Made by a program: the position numbers and the translations under genes
Notes under the pieces: generated by a model
The model's input: only the letters and a program-made list of their open reading frames with translations
Told to the model about the DNA's origin: nothing
The model's database searches: none
Shown here: positions 1-8,119 of the stretch, piece after piece
Position numbering within the stretch: position 1 is the first letter of the stretch
Layout: every line of letters starts with the position of its first letter
Assembly: GCA_964617875.1 (NCBI GenBank)
Contig: CAZUAI010000021.1
Span: 8,760-72,759, forward strand
DNA length: 64,000 nt
Source of the DNA: CAZMVY01 sp964617875
Lineage (GTDB): Bacteria; Planctomycetota; Phycisphaerae; UBA1845; PWPN01
Direction: 5' to 3'

Positions 1-2681
1 ACGACGACGGAACGCCCTACAAAGTGAGCCTCGCCCTGTCGAACGTCGCATGGGACGAGGGCTCGAAGCGGCTCTATGACCAGCTCGTGGCACGGAACCG
101 GGAGTTCCGCAACCTGAACAACCTGGCGGGGGCGCCGGTGCTGACGGGCCGACTGGTGATCGCGAACGAACCTCACGCAGACCCGCGTTCGGGCGGTCTG
201 CCGGCAGGGCACCCGCCGCTGCGCACGTTCCTGGGCGTCCCGTTGTATTTCGGCGACGACCTCGTGGGCGTGGCGGGCGTCGCGAACCGCCCGGGCGGCT
301 ACGACGAACGGATCGCCGCCTTCCTGGAGCCGTTCGCCAGCACGTGCGCCGGCATCATCCACGCCGTCCGCGTCGAGGAAAGGGAACGGCGGAACATCGC
401 GGCCCTGCGCGAGCACGAGGCCCGGCTGCGCGAAGCGGTCAAAGCCGGCAGCGTCGGGCTGTGGGACTGGGACCTGCTGACCGACAAGGTGTACTTCTCC
501 CCTGAGTGGAAGCGCCAGATCGGCTACGAAGACCACGAAATCGGCAACGAATTCCGCGAATGGCAGAGCCGGGTTCACCCGGATGACCTCGACCGGTGCG
601 TCCGCTACGTTCGGACGTTCATCGAGAACCCGCAGCCCGGTTTCTCTCTCGAGTTCCGCTTTCGCCACAAGGACGGCTCCTATCGCTGGATCCTGGCCCA
701 GGCGTCGCTGCTTCGCGGCGAAGACGGCCGACCGGCGCGACTGCTCGGTTCGCACGTGGACATCACGGAGCGGAAGCACGCGGAGGAGACGCTGCGGCGC
801 GAAGCCACAATGCGCAGTCTTCTCCTGGAAAACCTCCCCTGCATTGCCATGATCCTGAGGAAAGGAAGCCGAGAGATCGTGTACTCGAACGAGATGGCAA
901 GGCGGGTTGGTGCCGTTCCGGGCAAGACGTGCTACGGAACGTGCGCCGAGCGCAGCGACCCGTGCCCATTCTGCCTTGCGCCGGAGGTATGGCTTACCGA
1001 CACCCCCCGCCATCGGGAAGTCGAGCACGCAGGGAAGCACTACGAAGGCCGATGGCTTCCCCTCACCGACGACCTGTACGTCCACTACATTTTCGACATC
1101 ACGGAGCGCAGGCGAACGGAACTGGCCCTCCGGGAGAGCGAACGCCGCCTCCGCCTGTCGCTCGACGCGGCCCGCGCGGGCGCCTGGGTCTGGAACCTCG
1201 AGACGGGCGAGGTCCGCTGGGACGACCGCATGCACGAGATCTTCGGCCTCGAGCCCGGCAGGTTCGACGGGACATTCGACGCGTGGAAGCAGTGCGTACA
1301 CCCCGACGACGTCGAACGGGTCGAACGCGCCGCGATGGACGCGCTCGACCGGTGCGAATACTACGAATGCGAGCACCGGGTGTTCGCCGGCGACGGCGAG
1401 GTGAGACACGTCCGCACCAGCGCCTCGGTCACGGGCGGCACCGACGGGGCGCCGCTGCAGATGGCCGGGATCGCGATCGACATCACGGACCGCAAGCGGG
1501 CCGAAGAGGAGAAAGCCGGCCTGGAGGCCCAGCTTCGTCGGTTGCAGAAGCTGGAGGCCATCGGCCAGCTCGCCGCCGGCATCGCGCACGACTTCGGCAA
1601 TCTCGCCACCGTCATCCACGGCCACGCCGCGCAGCTGGCGGACCGATTCGGTGACGACCCGGCGGCGTGCGAGACGCTCCGGCCGCTCCAGGCGGCGGCC
1701 GAGCAGGCGCTGAGCCTCGTCCGCTCCCTCCTCCTGTTCGGCCGCGAGACCACGGGAGAGGAAACCCTCCTGGACCTCAATGCCCTCGTCGAGGAGACCG
1801 CCGCCCTCGTCCGCCACATGCTGCCAAAGACCGTCGAACTCGAGATCGAGACGCGCAGCGAGGCGCCCCTCCGCATCCTGGCTGACAAGACCCAGTTGCA
1901 GCAGGTGATCCTGAATCTGGCCTCGAATGCCCGCGACGCCATGCCCGAAGGGGGCATGCTCCGGATCGCGGTTGCGCCCGCCGCTGCCCCCGAAGCCGAC
2001 GAAGCCCCCGAATCGCCCGGCGAGGGCCCCGCCTTTGTCCGCCTCTCCGTCTCGGACACGGGCATGGGCATCCTGCCGGAAATCCTGCCGCGCATCTTCG
2101 ACCCGTTCTTCACGACCAAGCCGCGCGGCCAGGGCACGGGGCTGGGGCTGTCCATCGTGCACGGCATCGTCGATGCCTGCGGCGGGCGCGTGGATGTGAG
2201 ATCAAGCCGCGGCGCCGGGACGACCTTCGACATCCTGCTGCCGTGCAGCGGGGCCGGCGAACCCGTGGCGGCCTCCACATCGCCGTACCGCAACGGCGCC
2301 GGCCAGCATGTGCTGCTGGCCGAGGGCGACCCGTACGTTCGCGGCACGCTCGTCGCCTTCCTCGAGTCCGTCGGGTATCGGGTGGACCACGCCGGGGACG
2401 CCGGCGGGCTGGCCGACCTGCTGACACGCTGCGGGGACGACGCGCGACTGCTGGTGCTGGACGCGGCGCTGCCGCCCCGCGGCGGCCTGGCGTGTCTGGC
2501 GGACGTCCGCCGTGCGATTCCGGGGCTGCCCGTGGTCCTGCTGTTCGCCGCCGAGCCCGTGCCGCCGGCGGCCGTGCCGGGCCCGGCCGCGATCCTGACA
2601 AAACCGTTTTCGATGGCGGAACTGGCCGCCCGTGCCGATGAATTGCTCAGGGCAAATCGCCCCGGGAACCCAGACGCATGA
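1..2681 (+). CDS. Hybrid sensor histidine kinase, GAF-PAS-PAS-PAS-HisKA-HATPase-receiver (5' truncated)
   Basis: Senses a signal and starts a phosphorelay; no membrane helix is visible in the part present. The frame is open to the left edge. The GTG at 24 lies inside a GAF domain, so the true start is upstream of the window. Counting from that GTG: GAF about 1-115, PAS about 133-255, a cysteine-containing PAS about 262-365, PAS about 375-490, H-box with His522 (GIAHDFGN), N-box (LASNARDAM), G-boxes (DTGMGI, GTGLGLSI), and a C-terminal receiver with Asp813 and Lys860. The second PAS holds a C-x3-C-x6-C-x2-C cluster. The receiver has Phe/Ala where the conserved Thr/Ser normally lies. The stop overlaps the next gene (ATGA), so the LuxR-type regulator is the likely partner. 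Confidence 0.93.
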   Translation, partial: DDGTPYKVSLALSNVAWDEGSKRLYDQLVARNREFRNLNNLAGAPVLTGRLVIANEPHADPRSGGLPAGHPPLRTFLGVPLYFGDDLVGVAGVANRPGGYDERIAAFLEPFASTCAGIIHAVRVEERERRNIAALREHEARLREAVKAGSVGLWDWDLLTDKVYFSPEWKRQIGYEDHEIGNEFREWQSRVHPDDLDRCVRYVRTFIENPQPGFSLEFRFRHKDGSYRWILAQASLLRGEDGRPARLLGSHVDITERKHAEETLRREATMRSLLLENLPCIAMILRKGSREIVYSNEMARRVGAVPGKTCYGTCAERSDPCPFCLAPEVWLTDTPRHREVEHAGKHYEGRWLPLTDDLYVHYIFDITERRRTELALRESERRLRLSLDAARAGAWVWNLETGEVRWDDRMHEIFGLEPGRFDGTFDAWKQCVHPDDVERVERAAMDALDRCEYYECEHRVFAGDGEVRHVRTSASVTGGTDGAPLQMAGIAIDITDRKRAEEEKAGLEAQLRRLQKLEAIGQLAAGIAHDFGNLATVIHGHAAQLADRFGDDPAACETLRPLQAAAEQALSLVRSLLLFGRETTGEETLLDLNALVEETAALVRHMLPKTVELEIETRSEAPLRILADKTQLQQVILNLASNARDAMPEGGMLRIAVAPAAAPEADEAPESPGEGPAFVRLSVSDTGMGILPEILPRIFDPFFTTKPRGQGTGLGLSIVHGIVDACGGRVDVRSSRGAGTTFDILLPCSGAGEPVAASTSPYRNGAGQHVLLAEGDPYVRGTLVAFLESVGYRVDHAGDAGGLADLLTRCGDDARLLVLDAALPPRGGLACLADVRRAIPGLPVVLLFAAEPVPPAAVPGPAAILTKPFSMAELAARADELLRANRPGNPDA

Positions 2682-3334
2682 CCAGACCCGTGTCGATCCT
2701 GATCGTGGACGACCACACGATGGTCCGCAACATGCTCGCCCACCGGCTTGGGGAATGGGCGGACATGCACGTTGTCGCCGCCGTCGGCACGGCGGACGAG
2801 GCCGTCGCCATGGCCGCGCAGCGCAGGCCGGATATCATCCTGATGGACATCGACATGCCCGGCATCCACTGCTTCGACGCGGCGAAGACGATCCAGTCGC
2901 TGTCGCCGGAAACGCGCATCGTCTACCTGAGCGGTTTCTTCCACGACCGGTATATCGAGCAGGCCCTGGCGGCCCGCGCCTGGGGCTACGTGACCAAGAC
3001 GGAGCCGGAGGACGCCATCATCCAGGCCATCCGCAAGGTCGCGTCCGGCGTCACCTACTTCTCGCCGAAGGTCCAGGAACGGCTCATCGTCAGCGGCGGA
3101 GGACTGGAACTCGCCCGGAACGGCCAGTCGCGGATCTCGACGCTCAGCGAACGTGAGATCGAGGTCCTCCGGCACATCGCCCGGGGGCTGTCCCAGAAGG
3201 AAATCGCCGCCACCATGCACATCAGCGCCCACACCGTCCACCGCCACACGCACAGTCTCATGGACAAGCTCGACATCCACAACCGTGTGGAACTCGCCCG
3301 CTACGCCATCCGCGAGGGGCTTGCGGAGGCGTAA
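2678..3334 (+). CDS. LuxR/NarL-family response regulator
   Basis: DNA-binding transcription regulator of 218 residues. The receiver domain (about 5-120) has the acidic pair Asp11/Asp12, phospho-acceptor Asp57 (ILMDIDMPG), a Ser in LSGF and Lys in YVTKTEP. The C-terminal LuxR helix-turn-helix (about 150-212) carries the usual LSEREIEVLRHIARG and SAHTVHRH motifs. The ATG overlaps the stop of the hybrid kinase by 4 bases, which implies translational coupling and makes the two a cognate pair. Its target genes cannot be read from the sequence. Confidence 0.95.
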   Translation: MTRPVSILIVDDHTMVRNMLAHRLGEWADMHVVAAVGTADEAVAMAAQRRPDIILMDIDMPGIHCFDAAKTIQSLSPETRIVYLSGFFHDRYIEQALAARAWGYVTKTEPEDAIIQAIRKVASGVTYFSPKVQERLIVSGGGLELARNGQSRISTLSEREIEVLRHIARGLSQKEIAATMHISAHTVHRHTHSLMDKLDIHNRVELARYAIREGLAEA

Positions 3335-3364
3335 CCGGGATAGAGATGGGTGATGAGACAAGAT

Positions 3365-3402
3365 GGTGGGCGAACCCGCGGAGTACCGCGGAACCGCCCA
3401 CC
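3365..3402. repeat. 38-bp palindrome after the regulator gene
   Basis: Arms GGTGGGCG (3365-3372) and CGCCCACC (3395-3402) pair perfectly. An inner CCGCGG pair (3376-3381, 3386-3391) closes on an AGTA loop, and the two stems are separated by a symmetric AAC/AAC internal loop. It begins 31 bases after the stop codon and has no T-run. It could be a Rho-independent-like terminator lacking a U-tract or a dispersed palindromic repeat. Confidence 0.6.
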
Positions 3403-3431
3403 CTACGGCTCGTTGGTCACCCTCACCCCAA

Positions 3432-3498
3432 CCCTCTCCCTTGAAGGGAGAGGGGGCTGGCTACCCTCACCCCGTCCCTCTCCCTGGGAGGGAGAGGG
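3432..3498. repeat. Tandem pair of CCCTCTCCC hairpins
   Basis: Two hairpins with identical 9-bp arms CCCTCTCCC/GGGAGAGGG and 5-base loops lie at 3432-3454 and 3476-3498. Each is preceded by an ACCCTCACCCC lead-in, giving a repeat unit of about 44 bases. This resembles palindromic intergenic repeats seen in many GC-rich bacteria. Confidence 0.75.
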
Positions 3499-3601
3499 GG
3501 TGTTTGTCACCGGCTGTTTATCACGCGTCACTCATTGCTCATCGCCACGACCGGGGACGATAATCCGTCAGATTGCAGTACGGCAGGGGACGGTTCGGTG
3601 A

Positions 3602-3622
3602 AATTGGCCCACACGGGCTATT
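3602..3622 (+). promoter_or_regulatory. Shared upstream motif, copy A
   Basis: AATTGGCC, five bases, GGGCTATT, ending 76 bases before the receiver gene start. The two half-sites form an imperfect inverted repeat (6 of 8 positions). The same arrangement occurs at 4198-4218. Function is inferred only from recurrence. Confidence 0.4.
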
Positions 3623-3698
3623 GCCGCACGGTCGTGTCAAGGCGATATTGGTACGGACATGTGAATTGCGGCCGGATCCGCCGGCAGGCAGAACGGCA

Positions 3699-4193
3699 AT
3701 GGTAAACGCCAATCACAATGCGGTCGTCCTCGTCGCGGACGATGATTCGGGGCACTCGTATCTGATCGAGTCAAACCTCAGGGACAACGGGCTGAAGAAC
3801 GAGATCGTCTTTCTGCGGGACGGGCGCGAGGTGCTGGATTTCCTGATGTGCGAGGGCGCGGGGCCGCACCGCCGACCGGACGTGCCGTACGTGCTCCTGC
3901 TGGATCTTCACATGCCCCGCGTGGACGGGATCGAGATCCTGAGCTGGGTCCGGCGAATGCCCGAACTGAAGAAGCTGCCCATCTTCGTCCTGACGACGAC
4001 GGACGATCCTCGCGAAATCGACCTCTGCTACCGGCTCGGCTGCAACCTCTACCTCACCAAGCCGGTCAACTTCGAGCGATTTTGCGAGACCATGCGTCAG
4101 ATCGCCCTGCTCATCCGAACGATGAGCATCCCGTCGCTGAACGGCCTCGCCGCCAGGACGCCGGAAGCCGCGGCCGTTGCGTCCCATATCTGA
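3699..4193 (+). CDS. Single-domain response regulator (CheY/Rcp-like)
   Basis: Stand-alone receiver of 164 residues with the full set of receiver residues: acidic pair in VADDDSG, phospho-acceptor Asp in LLLDLHMPRVDG, Thr in VLTTTDD and Lys in LTKPVNF. The spacing between the acidic pair and the Asp (after a LRDGREVLDFL segment) resembles Rcp1-type response regulators. The frame extends upstream to 3573, but homology begins just after the ATG at 3699, so that start is chosen. No output domain follows. The position in front of a chemoreceptor and cheW suggests a chemotaxis or motility role, but it could serve a distant kinase. Confidence 0.88.
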   Translation: MVNANHNAVVLVADDDSGHSYLIESNLRDNGLKNEIVFLRDGREVLDFLMCEGAGPHRRPDVPYVLLLDLHMPRVDGIEILSWVRRMPELKKLPIFVLTTTDDPREIDLCYRLGCNLYLTKPVNFERFCETMRQIALLIRTMSIPSLNGLAARTPEAAAVASHI

Positions 4194-4197
4194 TCCG

Positions 4198-4218
4198 AAT
4201 TGGCCACTTTGGGCTATT
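4198..4218 (+). promoter_or_regulatory. Shared upstream motif, copy B
   Basis: Second copy of AATTGGCC-N5-GGGCTATT, starting 4 bases after the receiver gene stop and ending 159 bases before the chemoreceptor start. The half-sites and the 5-base gap are identical to copy A at 3602-3622, while the gap bases differ. That pattern suggests a protein-binding site rather than a duplicated stretch. Confidence 0.4.
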
Positions 4219-4377
4219 ACGTCGCCCCTTTCTGCAGCCGATGAACGTCTGTGTCGTTCGAAGCCGCTCGTCAGCGATGGTCGCGGTGTGGCGGCGGCCA
4301 ACTCGAAACGCCAGTGCACGTAAGGGAGCGACTGCATCGGGCAGGCTCCGGTTGCCAATGGTCTCTGGGGTGAACAC

Positions 4378-6468
4378 ATGTTCAAGAGCATGAAACTCGG
4401 GACGAAGATCGGCGTGGGTTTTGGGGTGGTGATCGTCATCGTGGCGGCGCTGGGCGGGGTCGCGGTCTGGAGCATAAGCGGGGTCAAGACCGTCGCCAAC
4501 ACGCTGGCGAGCGTCAAAGTGCCCGAAGTCACTCTCGCCACCGAGGTCGAGCGCGATTCGCTGAACACGATGTACGAGGTCCGAGGCTATACGTATACCG
4601 AAGAGAAGGCGTTTCTGGACAAGGCCAGGGCCAACCTGGAGCTGGTCAAGAAGAACATCAAAGCCACCAAGGATCACGCGGTGAAGTTCGGCTTGACCGT
4701 CTCAGGGCAGAACGCCGACAAGGCCGAGGCCAACGCACTGGAATACGAAAAGCTTCTGAACGACACCGTAGCCAAGATCGAGTCCATGGCCAAGGACAAG
4801 GCCGCGTCGCTCGAGGCGGCCGACAAGTACATGAAGGTGTGCTATGACTTCGTGGCGGGGCAATCGACGCTGTTGGAGCAGGACATCGCGACGGCCATGT
4901 CATCCGGGGCAACGACGCGGCCCGCGGCCGAGAACATCGATGCGGGCAAGCTGCACGAACGCGTTCGCAAGGTGGCCCTGGCCAACGACGTGATCGACCT
5001 GGGCAACGCGATTCGCATCGGCACATGGCAGGCGATCGCCACACGGGACCCGAAGCTGTTCCAGGAAACGGAGAAGAAGTTCGACGAGGTGAACAAGAAG
5101 CTCGACGAACTGAAGGCCATCACGCGAGAGGAAGTCAACCTCAAACAGATCGAGGAGTGCCGCGCGGCGGGCAAGGCATACCTCGGCTGCATGGAGAGCT
5201 TCCTGGCGAACTGGTCTTCGCGGGAAGAGCTGGACAAGAGGCGCGGCGAGGCGGCGATGGCCGTCCTGGAGGCCGCGAAGACGACCGCGGAGGCCGGAAT
5301 GAAGGACACGGCGGAGGCGTCTGAATATGCGACCAGCTCGCTCTCGATCGCCTCGACAACGATGATCGTCGGCCTGGTGGTCGGCGTGCTGACGGGCATC
5401 CTGATGGCGGTGTTCATCACGCGCAGCATCACCAAGCCGATCAACCGGATCATCGAGGGTCTGACGGCCGGGGCGGAACAGACGAGTTCGGCCGCCAGCC
5501 AGGTATCGGCGGCCAGCCAGGCGGTCGCGGAGGGCGCGAGCGAGCAGGCCGCGGCCATCGAAGAGACGTCCAGCTCGCTGGAAGAAATGTCGTCGATGGT
5601 GAAGCAGAACGCCGGCAACGCCCAGCAGGCCAACGGCCTGATGACGGAGGCGACCAGCCTCATCAGCCACGGCCAGGAGTCGATGGGCCGGCTGACCGCC
5701 GCCATCGAGGAGATCAAGAAATCGTCCGACGAGACGGCGAAGATCGTCAAGACGATCGACGAGGTCGCGTTCCAGACGAACCTGCTGGCGCTCAATGCCG
5801 CCGTCGAGGCCGCCCGGGCGGGCGACGCCGGCAAGGGCTTCGCGGTGGTCGCGGAAGAGGTCCGCAACCTGGCACAGCGTGCCGGCGAGGCGGCCCGCAA
5901 CACGGCGTCGCTGATCGAAGACTCGGTGAAGAACGCGGAAAACGGCGTGGGCGTGGCCGGCGAAACGGCGAAGGCGCTGACGGAGATCACGGCGGCAGCC
6001 CAGAAAGTCAGCAGCCTGGTCAGCGAGATCGCCGCCGCCAGCCAGGAGCAGGCGCAGGGAATCGACCAGGTGTCGACGGCGGTCGGGCAGATGGACACCG
6101 TGACGCAGCAGAACGCGGCAAACGCCGAGGAATCGGCGTCGGCGTCCGAGGAGCTGAACGCCCAGGCCGAGCAGCTCAACAGCATGGTGCAGGAGCTGAT
6201 CGCGCTGGTCCGCGGCGGCTCGGGGGCGCACACGAACGCCGCCGCCGTGGGCAAGCACACGGCGGCCGCGGCAACCGGCGGCTCCAGGGCGTCGGCCCCG
6301 CAGCGCAAGACGAAGCTCAAGGCCAGGGCCGCCAAGGGAGGCGCCTCGCCGACAGACGAGATGATCCACAAGCACCTGATCGAGCCGGGGGCCGGGAAGG
6401 TCGCCGACAACCGGAAGCCGGAAGCGATGATCCCGCTCGACAGCAGCGAGGAACTGGCGAACTTCTGA
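4378..6468 (+). CDS. Methyl-accepting chemotaxis protein
   Basis: Transmembrane chemoreceptor of 696 residues that controls a CheA kinase through CheW. TM1 lies at about 11-33, an all-helical sensor region follows to about 320, TM2 at about 322-346, then HAMP and a long coiled-coil signalling domain. The conserved hairpin tip (FQTNLLALNAAVEAARAG) is near residue 465 and EEVRNLAQRAGEAARNT follows it. A flexible Ala/Lys-rich linker precedes the C-terminal tail MIPLDSSEELANF, which resembles tails that tether adaptation enzymes in other phyla (inference). cheW follows 91 bases downstream. No cheA, cheR or cheB is in the window. Confidence 0.95.
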   Translation: MFKSMKLGTKIGVGFGVVIVIVAALGGVAVWSISGVKTVANTLASVKVPEVTLATEVERDSLNTMYEVRGYTYTEEKAFLDKARANLELVKKNIKATKDHAVKFGLTVSGQNADKAEANALEYEKLLNDTVAKIESMAKDKAASLEAADKYMKVCYDFVAGQSTLLEQDIATAMSSGATTRPAAENIDAGKLHERVRKVALANDVIDLGNAIRIGTWQAIATRDPKLFQETEKKFDEVNKKLDELKAITREEVNLKQIEECRAAGKAYLGCMESFLANWSSREELDKRRGEAAMAVLEAAKTTAEAGMKDTAEASEYATSSLSIASTTMIVGLVVGVLTGILMAVFITRSITKPINRIIEGLTAGAEQTSSAASQVSAASQAVAEGASEQAAAIEETSSSLEEMSSMVKQNAGNAQQANGLMTEATSLISHGQESMGRLTAAIEEIKKSSDETAKIVKTIDEVAFQTNLLALNAAVEAARAGDAGKGFAVVAEEVRNLAQRAGEAARNTASLIEDSVKNAENGVGVAGETAKALTEITAAAQKVSSLVSEIAAASQEQAQGIDQVSTAVGQMDTVTQQNAANAEESASASEELNAQAEQLNSMVQELIALVRGGSGAHTNAAAVGKHTAAAATGGSRASAPQRKTKLKARAAKGGASPTDEMIHKHLIEPGAGKVADNRKPEAMIPLDSSEELANF

Positions 6469-6559
6469 TTCAGGAACATGACCGGCCCGGGGCGCCCCTC
6501 GTCTCCTCGCGGCGTTCCGGGCCGGTCCGCACGTGAACCGCGCGAGAAGGACACGAACC

Positions 6560-7057
6560 ATGACGCAAGCGATCGAATCGGCAACGGCCCAGCGCCGTGA
6601 CCTCGGCGGCAAGTACCTGACGTTCGGCCTGGCCGAGGAGCAGTACGGGCTGGAGATCCTGAAGGTCCGCGAGATCATCGGGATGATGGACATCACGGCC
6701 GTGCCGCGGACGCCGGAGTTCGTGAAGGGCGTCATCAACCTCCGGGGGAAGGTGATCCCGGTGGTGGACCTGCGCGTGAAGTTCGGCCTGCCGGGCGTCG
6801 AAGCGACGGACGAAACGTGCATCATCGTGGTGGACGTCGGGCAGGTCGAGATGGGCATCATTGTGGACCGGGTGTCCGAGGTGCTCGACATCGGGTCGGA
6901 CGACATCGAGCCGCCGCCGTCGTTCGGAGTCTCGGTGGACACGGCGTTCATCCTCGGCATGGGCAAGGCGAAGGGAGTGGTGACGATCCTTCTCGACATC
7001 GGCCGCGTGCTGACCGGGGACGAAATCGCCGCGATCAACCTGTCCGCGGGAGGATGA
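6560..7057 (+). CDS. cheW: Chemotaxis coupling protein CheW
   Basis: Cytoplasmic adaptor of 165 residues linking receptors to the CheA kinase. The CheW fold is plain from KYLTFGLAEEQYGLEILKV, the VPRTPEFVKGVINLRGKVIPVVDLR core and IIVDRVSEVLDI. A GAGAAGGA ribosome site at 6544-6551 sits correctly for the ATG at 6560; the in-frame GTG at 6533 has no such site. It follows the chemoreceptor on the same strand and is probably co-transcribed with it. Confidence 0.95.
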   Translation: MTQAIESATAQRRDLGGKYLTFGLAEEQYGLEILKVREIIGMMDITAVPRTPEFVKGVINLRGKVIPVVDLRVKFGLPGVEATDETCIIVVDVGQVEMGIIVDRVSEVLDIGSDDIEPPPSFGVSVDTAFILGMGKAKGVVTILLDIGRVLTGDEIAAINLSAGG

Positions 7058-7113
7058 CGGTTCGTCTGTCGTCCGCTGCCGGCTGTTCGTCGCCCGCGGT
7101 CCGTGGTCCGTCA

Positions 7114-7131
7114 TCCCCGCGAAGCCGGGGA
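7114..7131. repeat. Short hairpin related to the CCCCGC..GCGGGG repeat family
   Basis: TCCCCG (7114-7119) pairs with CGGGGA (7126-7131) across a 6-base loop. It is preceded by a degenerate GTCCGT/GTTCGTC-rich stretch (about 7060-7112) like the tails beside the 70-74 bp elements at 59269 and 60551. It may be a decayed copy of that family. Confidence 0.4.
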
Positions 7132-7219
7132 CGCCTGCGATCGCGTGAACACCTGGCCGGTCCGATACGCCGTGTTGCCCATGTGCGATGCGCCGGGACG
7201 TTCCGCCATGCGGCGGACG

Positions 7220-7236
7220 GGCGCATGCCGTGCGCC
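7220..7236 (-). terminator. Hairpin just after the Flx operon stop
   Basis: GGCGCA (7220-7225) and TGCGCC (7231-7236) pair over a 5-base loop, one base beyond the flxA stop codon. There is no T-run, so this is only a possible terminator or RNA-end stabiliser for the seven-gene operon. Confidence 0.35.
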
Positions 7237-7237
7237 G

Positions 7238-8119
7238 TCAGTATTCCGGCGGCAGCTCCTTGAGCTGCGTGTAGGTGAAGACCGGGCCGTCCTTGCAGAC
7301 GTAGTACTTGCCGACATTGCACCGGCCGCACTTGCCGAGGCCGCACTTCATCCGGTTCTCCAGCGTGGTGTAGATCTGGTCCGGGGAGAAGCCCAGCTTC
7401 TCGAGGACGGGCATCGTCCGCGTGATCATGATCGGCGGGCCGCAGACGAGGGCGATCGTGTTTTCGGGTGACGGGGCGAGCTTGTCGAGGACGGTCGGCA
7501 CGAAGCCGACCTCGCCCTTCCAGTCGGGCGTCTGGCCGCCGGGATCGACCGTCCGGACCAGCCTGACGTCGTCGCGCCTGCCCCACTCGTCCAGCTCGTG
7601 CTTGTAGACGAGGTCGGCGACGCTCCGCGCGCCGTAGAGGACCGTCACGTCCTTGTACCTGTCGCGGAGGTCGAGCACGTTCCAGATCACGCAGCGCAGC
7701 GGCGGCAGAGCGATCCCGCCGGCGATGAAGATCAGGTTCTTCCCGTGCCACCGGTCGATCGGGAAGATGTTCCCGTAGGGCCCGCGGAAGCCGATGATGT
7801 CGCCCACGTCCTTCGACGCGAGCGCGGCGGTCACGCGGCCGACCTCGCGGAACGTACACTCGATGTAGCCCTCGCGCGTGGGCGAACTGGCGATGCAGAA
7901 CGTACACTCGCCCTCGCCGAACACGGAGTACTCGCCGAACTGGCCGACCTTGAAACGGAAGGCCCTGCCCTCGTCCTCGTTGACGAACGTCAGCCGGAAG
8001 GTCTTGATCGCCGGCGCTTCGTCCACGATCGTTTCGATGCGCATCCGGTACGGCCGGTAGATGTTGTCCGGCCCGTCCATTCCGCACGTTGTCCCGGCCG
8101 CCGCTGCTGCGCCCGTCAT
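7238..8119 (-). CDS. flxA: FlxA-like FAD/NAD(P)-binding oxidoreductase subunit
   Basis: Predicted NADH-oxidising subunit of a cytoplasmic Hdr-Flx complex, 293 residues. It resembles sulfhydrogenase gamma/dihydroorotate-dehydrogenase electron-transfer subunits: an FAD-binding barrel (about 20-110, ending in REVGRVTAAL), an NAD-binding domain (FIAGGIALPPLR, LVCGPPIM), and a C-terminal cysteine cluster CGLGKCGRCNVG..C for an iron-sulfur centre. The ATG at 8119 overlaps the flxB stop by 4 bases (ATGA). A second ATG 13 codons in is possible. It is the last gene of the operon; the order hdrCBA-flxDCBA matches the layout known from sulfate reducers. Confidence 0.9.
   Translation of the reverse strand: MTGAAAAAGTTCGMDGPDNIYRPYRMRIETIVDEAPAIKTFRLTFVNEDEGRAFRFKVGQFGEYSVFGEGECTFCIASSPTREGYIECTFREVGRVTAALASKDVGDIIGFRGPYGNIFPIDRWHGKNLIFIAGGIALPPLRCVIWNVLDLRDRYKDVTVLYGARSVADLVYKHELDEWGRRDDVRLVRTVDPGGQTPDWKGEVGFVPTVLDKLAPSPENTIALVCGPPIMITRTMPVLEKLGFSPDQIYTTLENRMKCGLGKCGRCNVGKYYVCKDGPVFTYTQLKELPPEY

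Larger units (their letters stand above)
3335..3698. other. Intergenic region with three hairpins and an operator-like motif
   Basis: A 364-base gap between the LuxR-type regulator and the receiver gene. No credible ORF is seen. It holds a long imperfect palindrome (3365-3402), two tandem copies of a CCCTCTCCC/GGGAGAGGG hairpin (3432-3454, 3476-3498) and an AATTGGCC-N5-GGGCTATT motif (3602-3622) that recurs upstream of the chemotaxis receptor. Confidence 0.7.

Noticed and set aside
24..26. GTG at 24 as the true start of the histidine kinase
   Set aside because: The reading frame is open to the window edge and the codons before it continue GAF-like sequence; no ribosome site is present.
3602..3622. 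AATTGGCC..GGGCTATT considered as a sigma-54 promoter
   Set aside because: The GG and GC doublets are one base too close, and the TTGC of the -12 element is missing in copy B.
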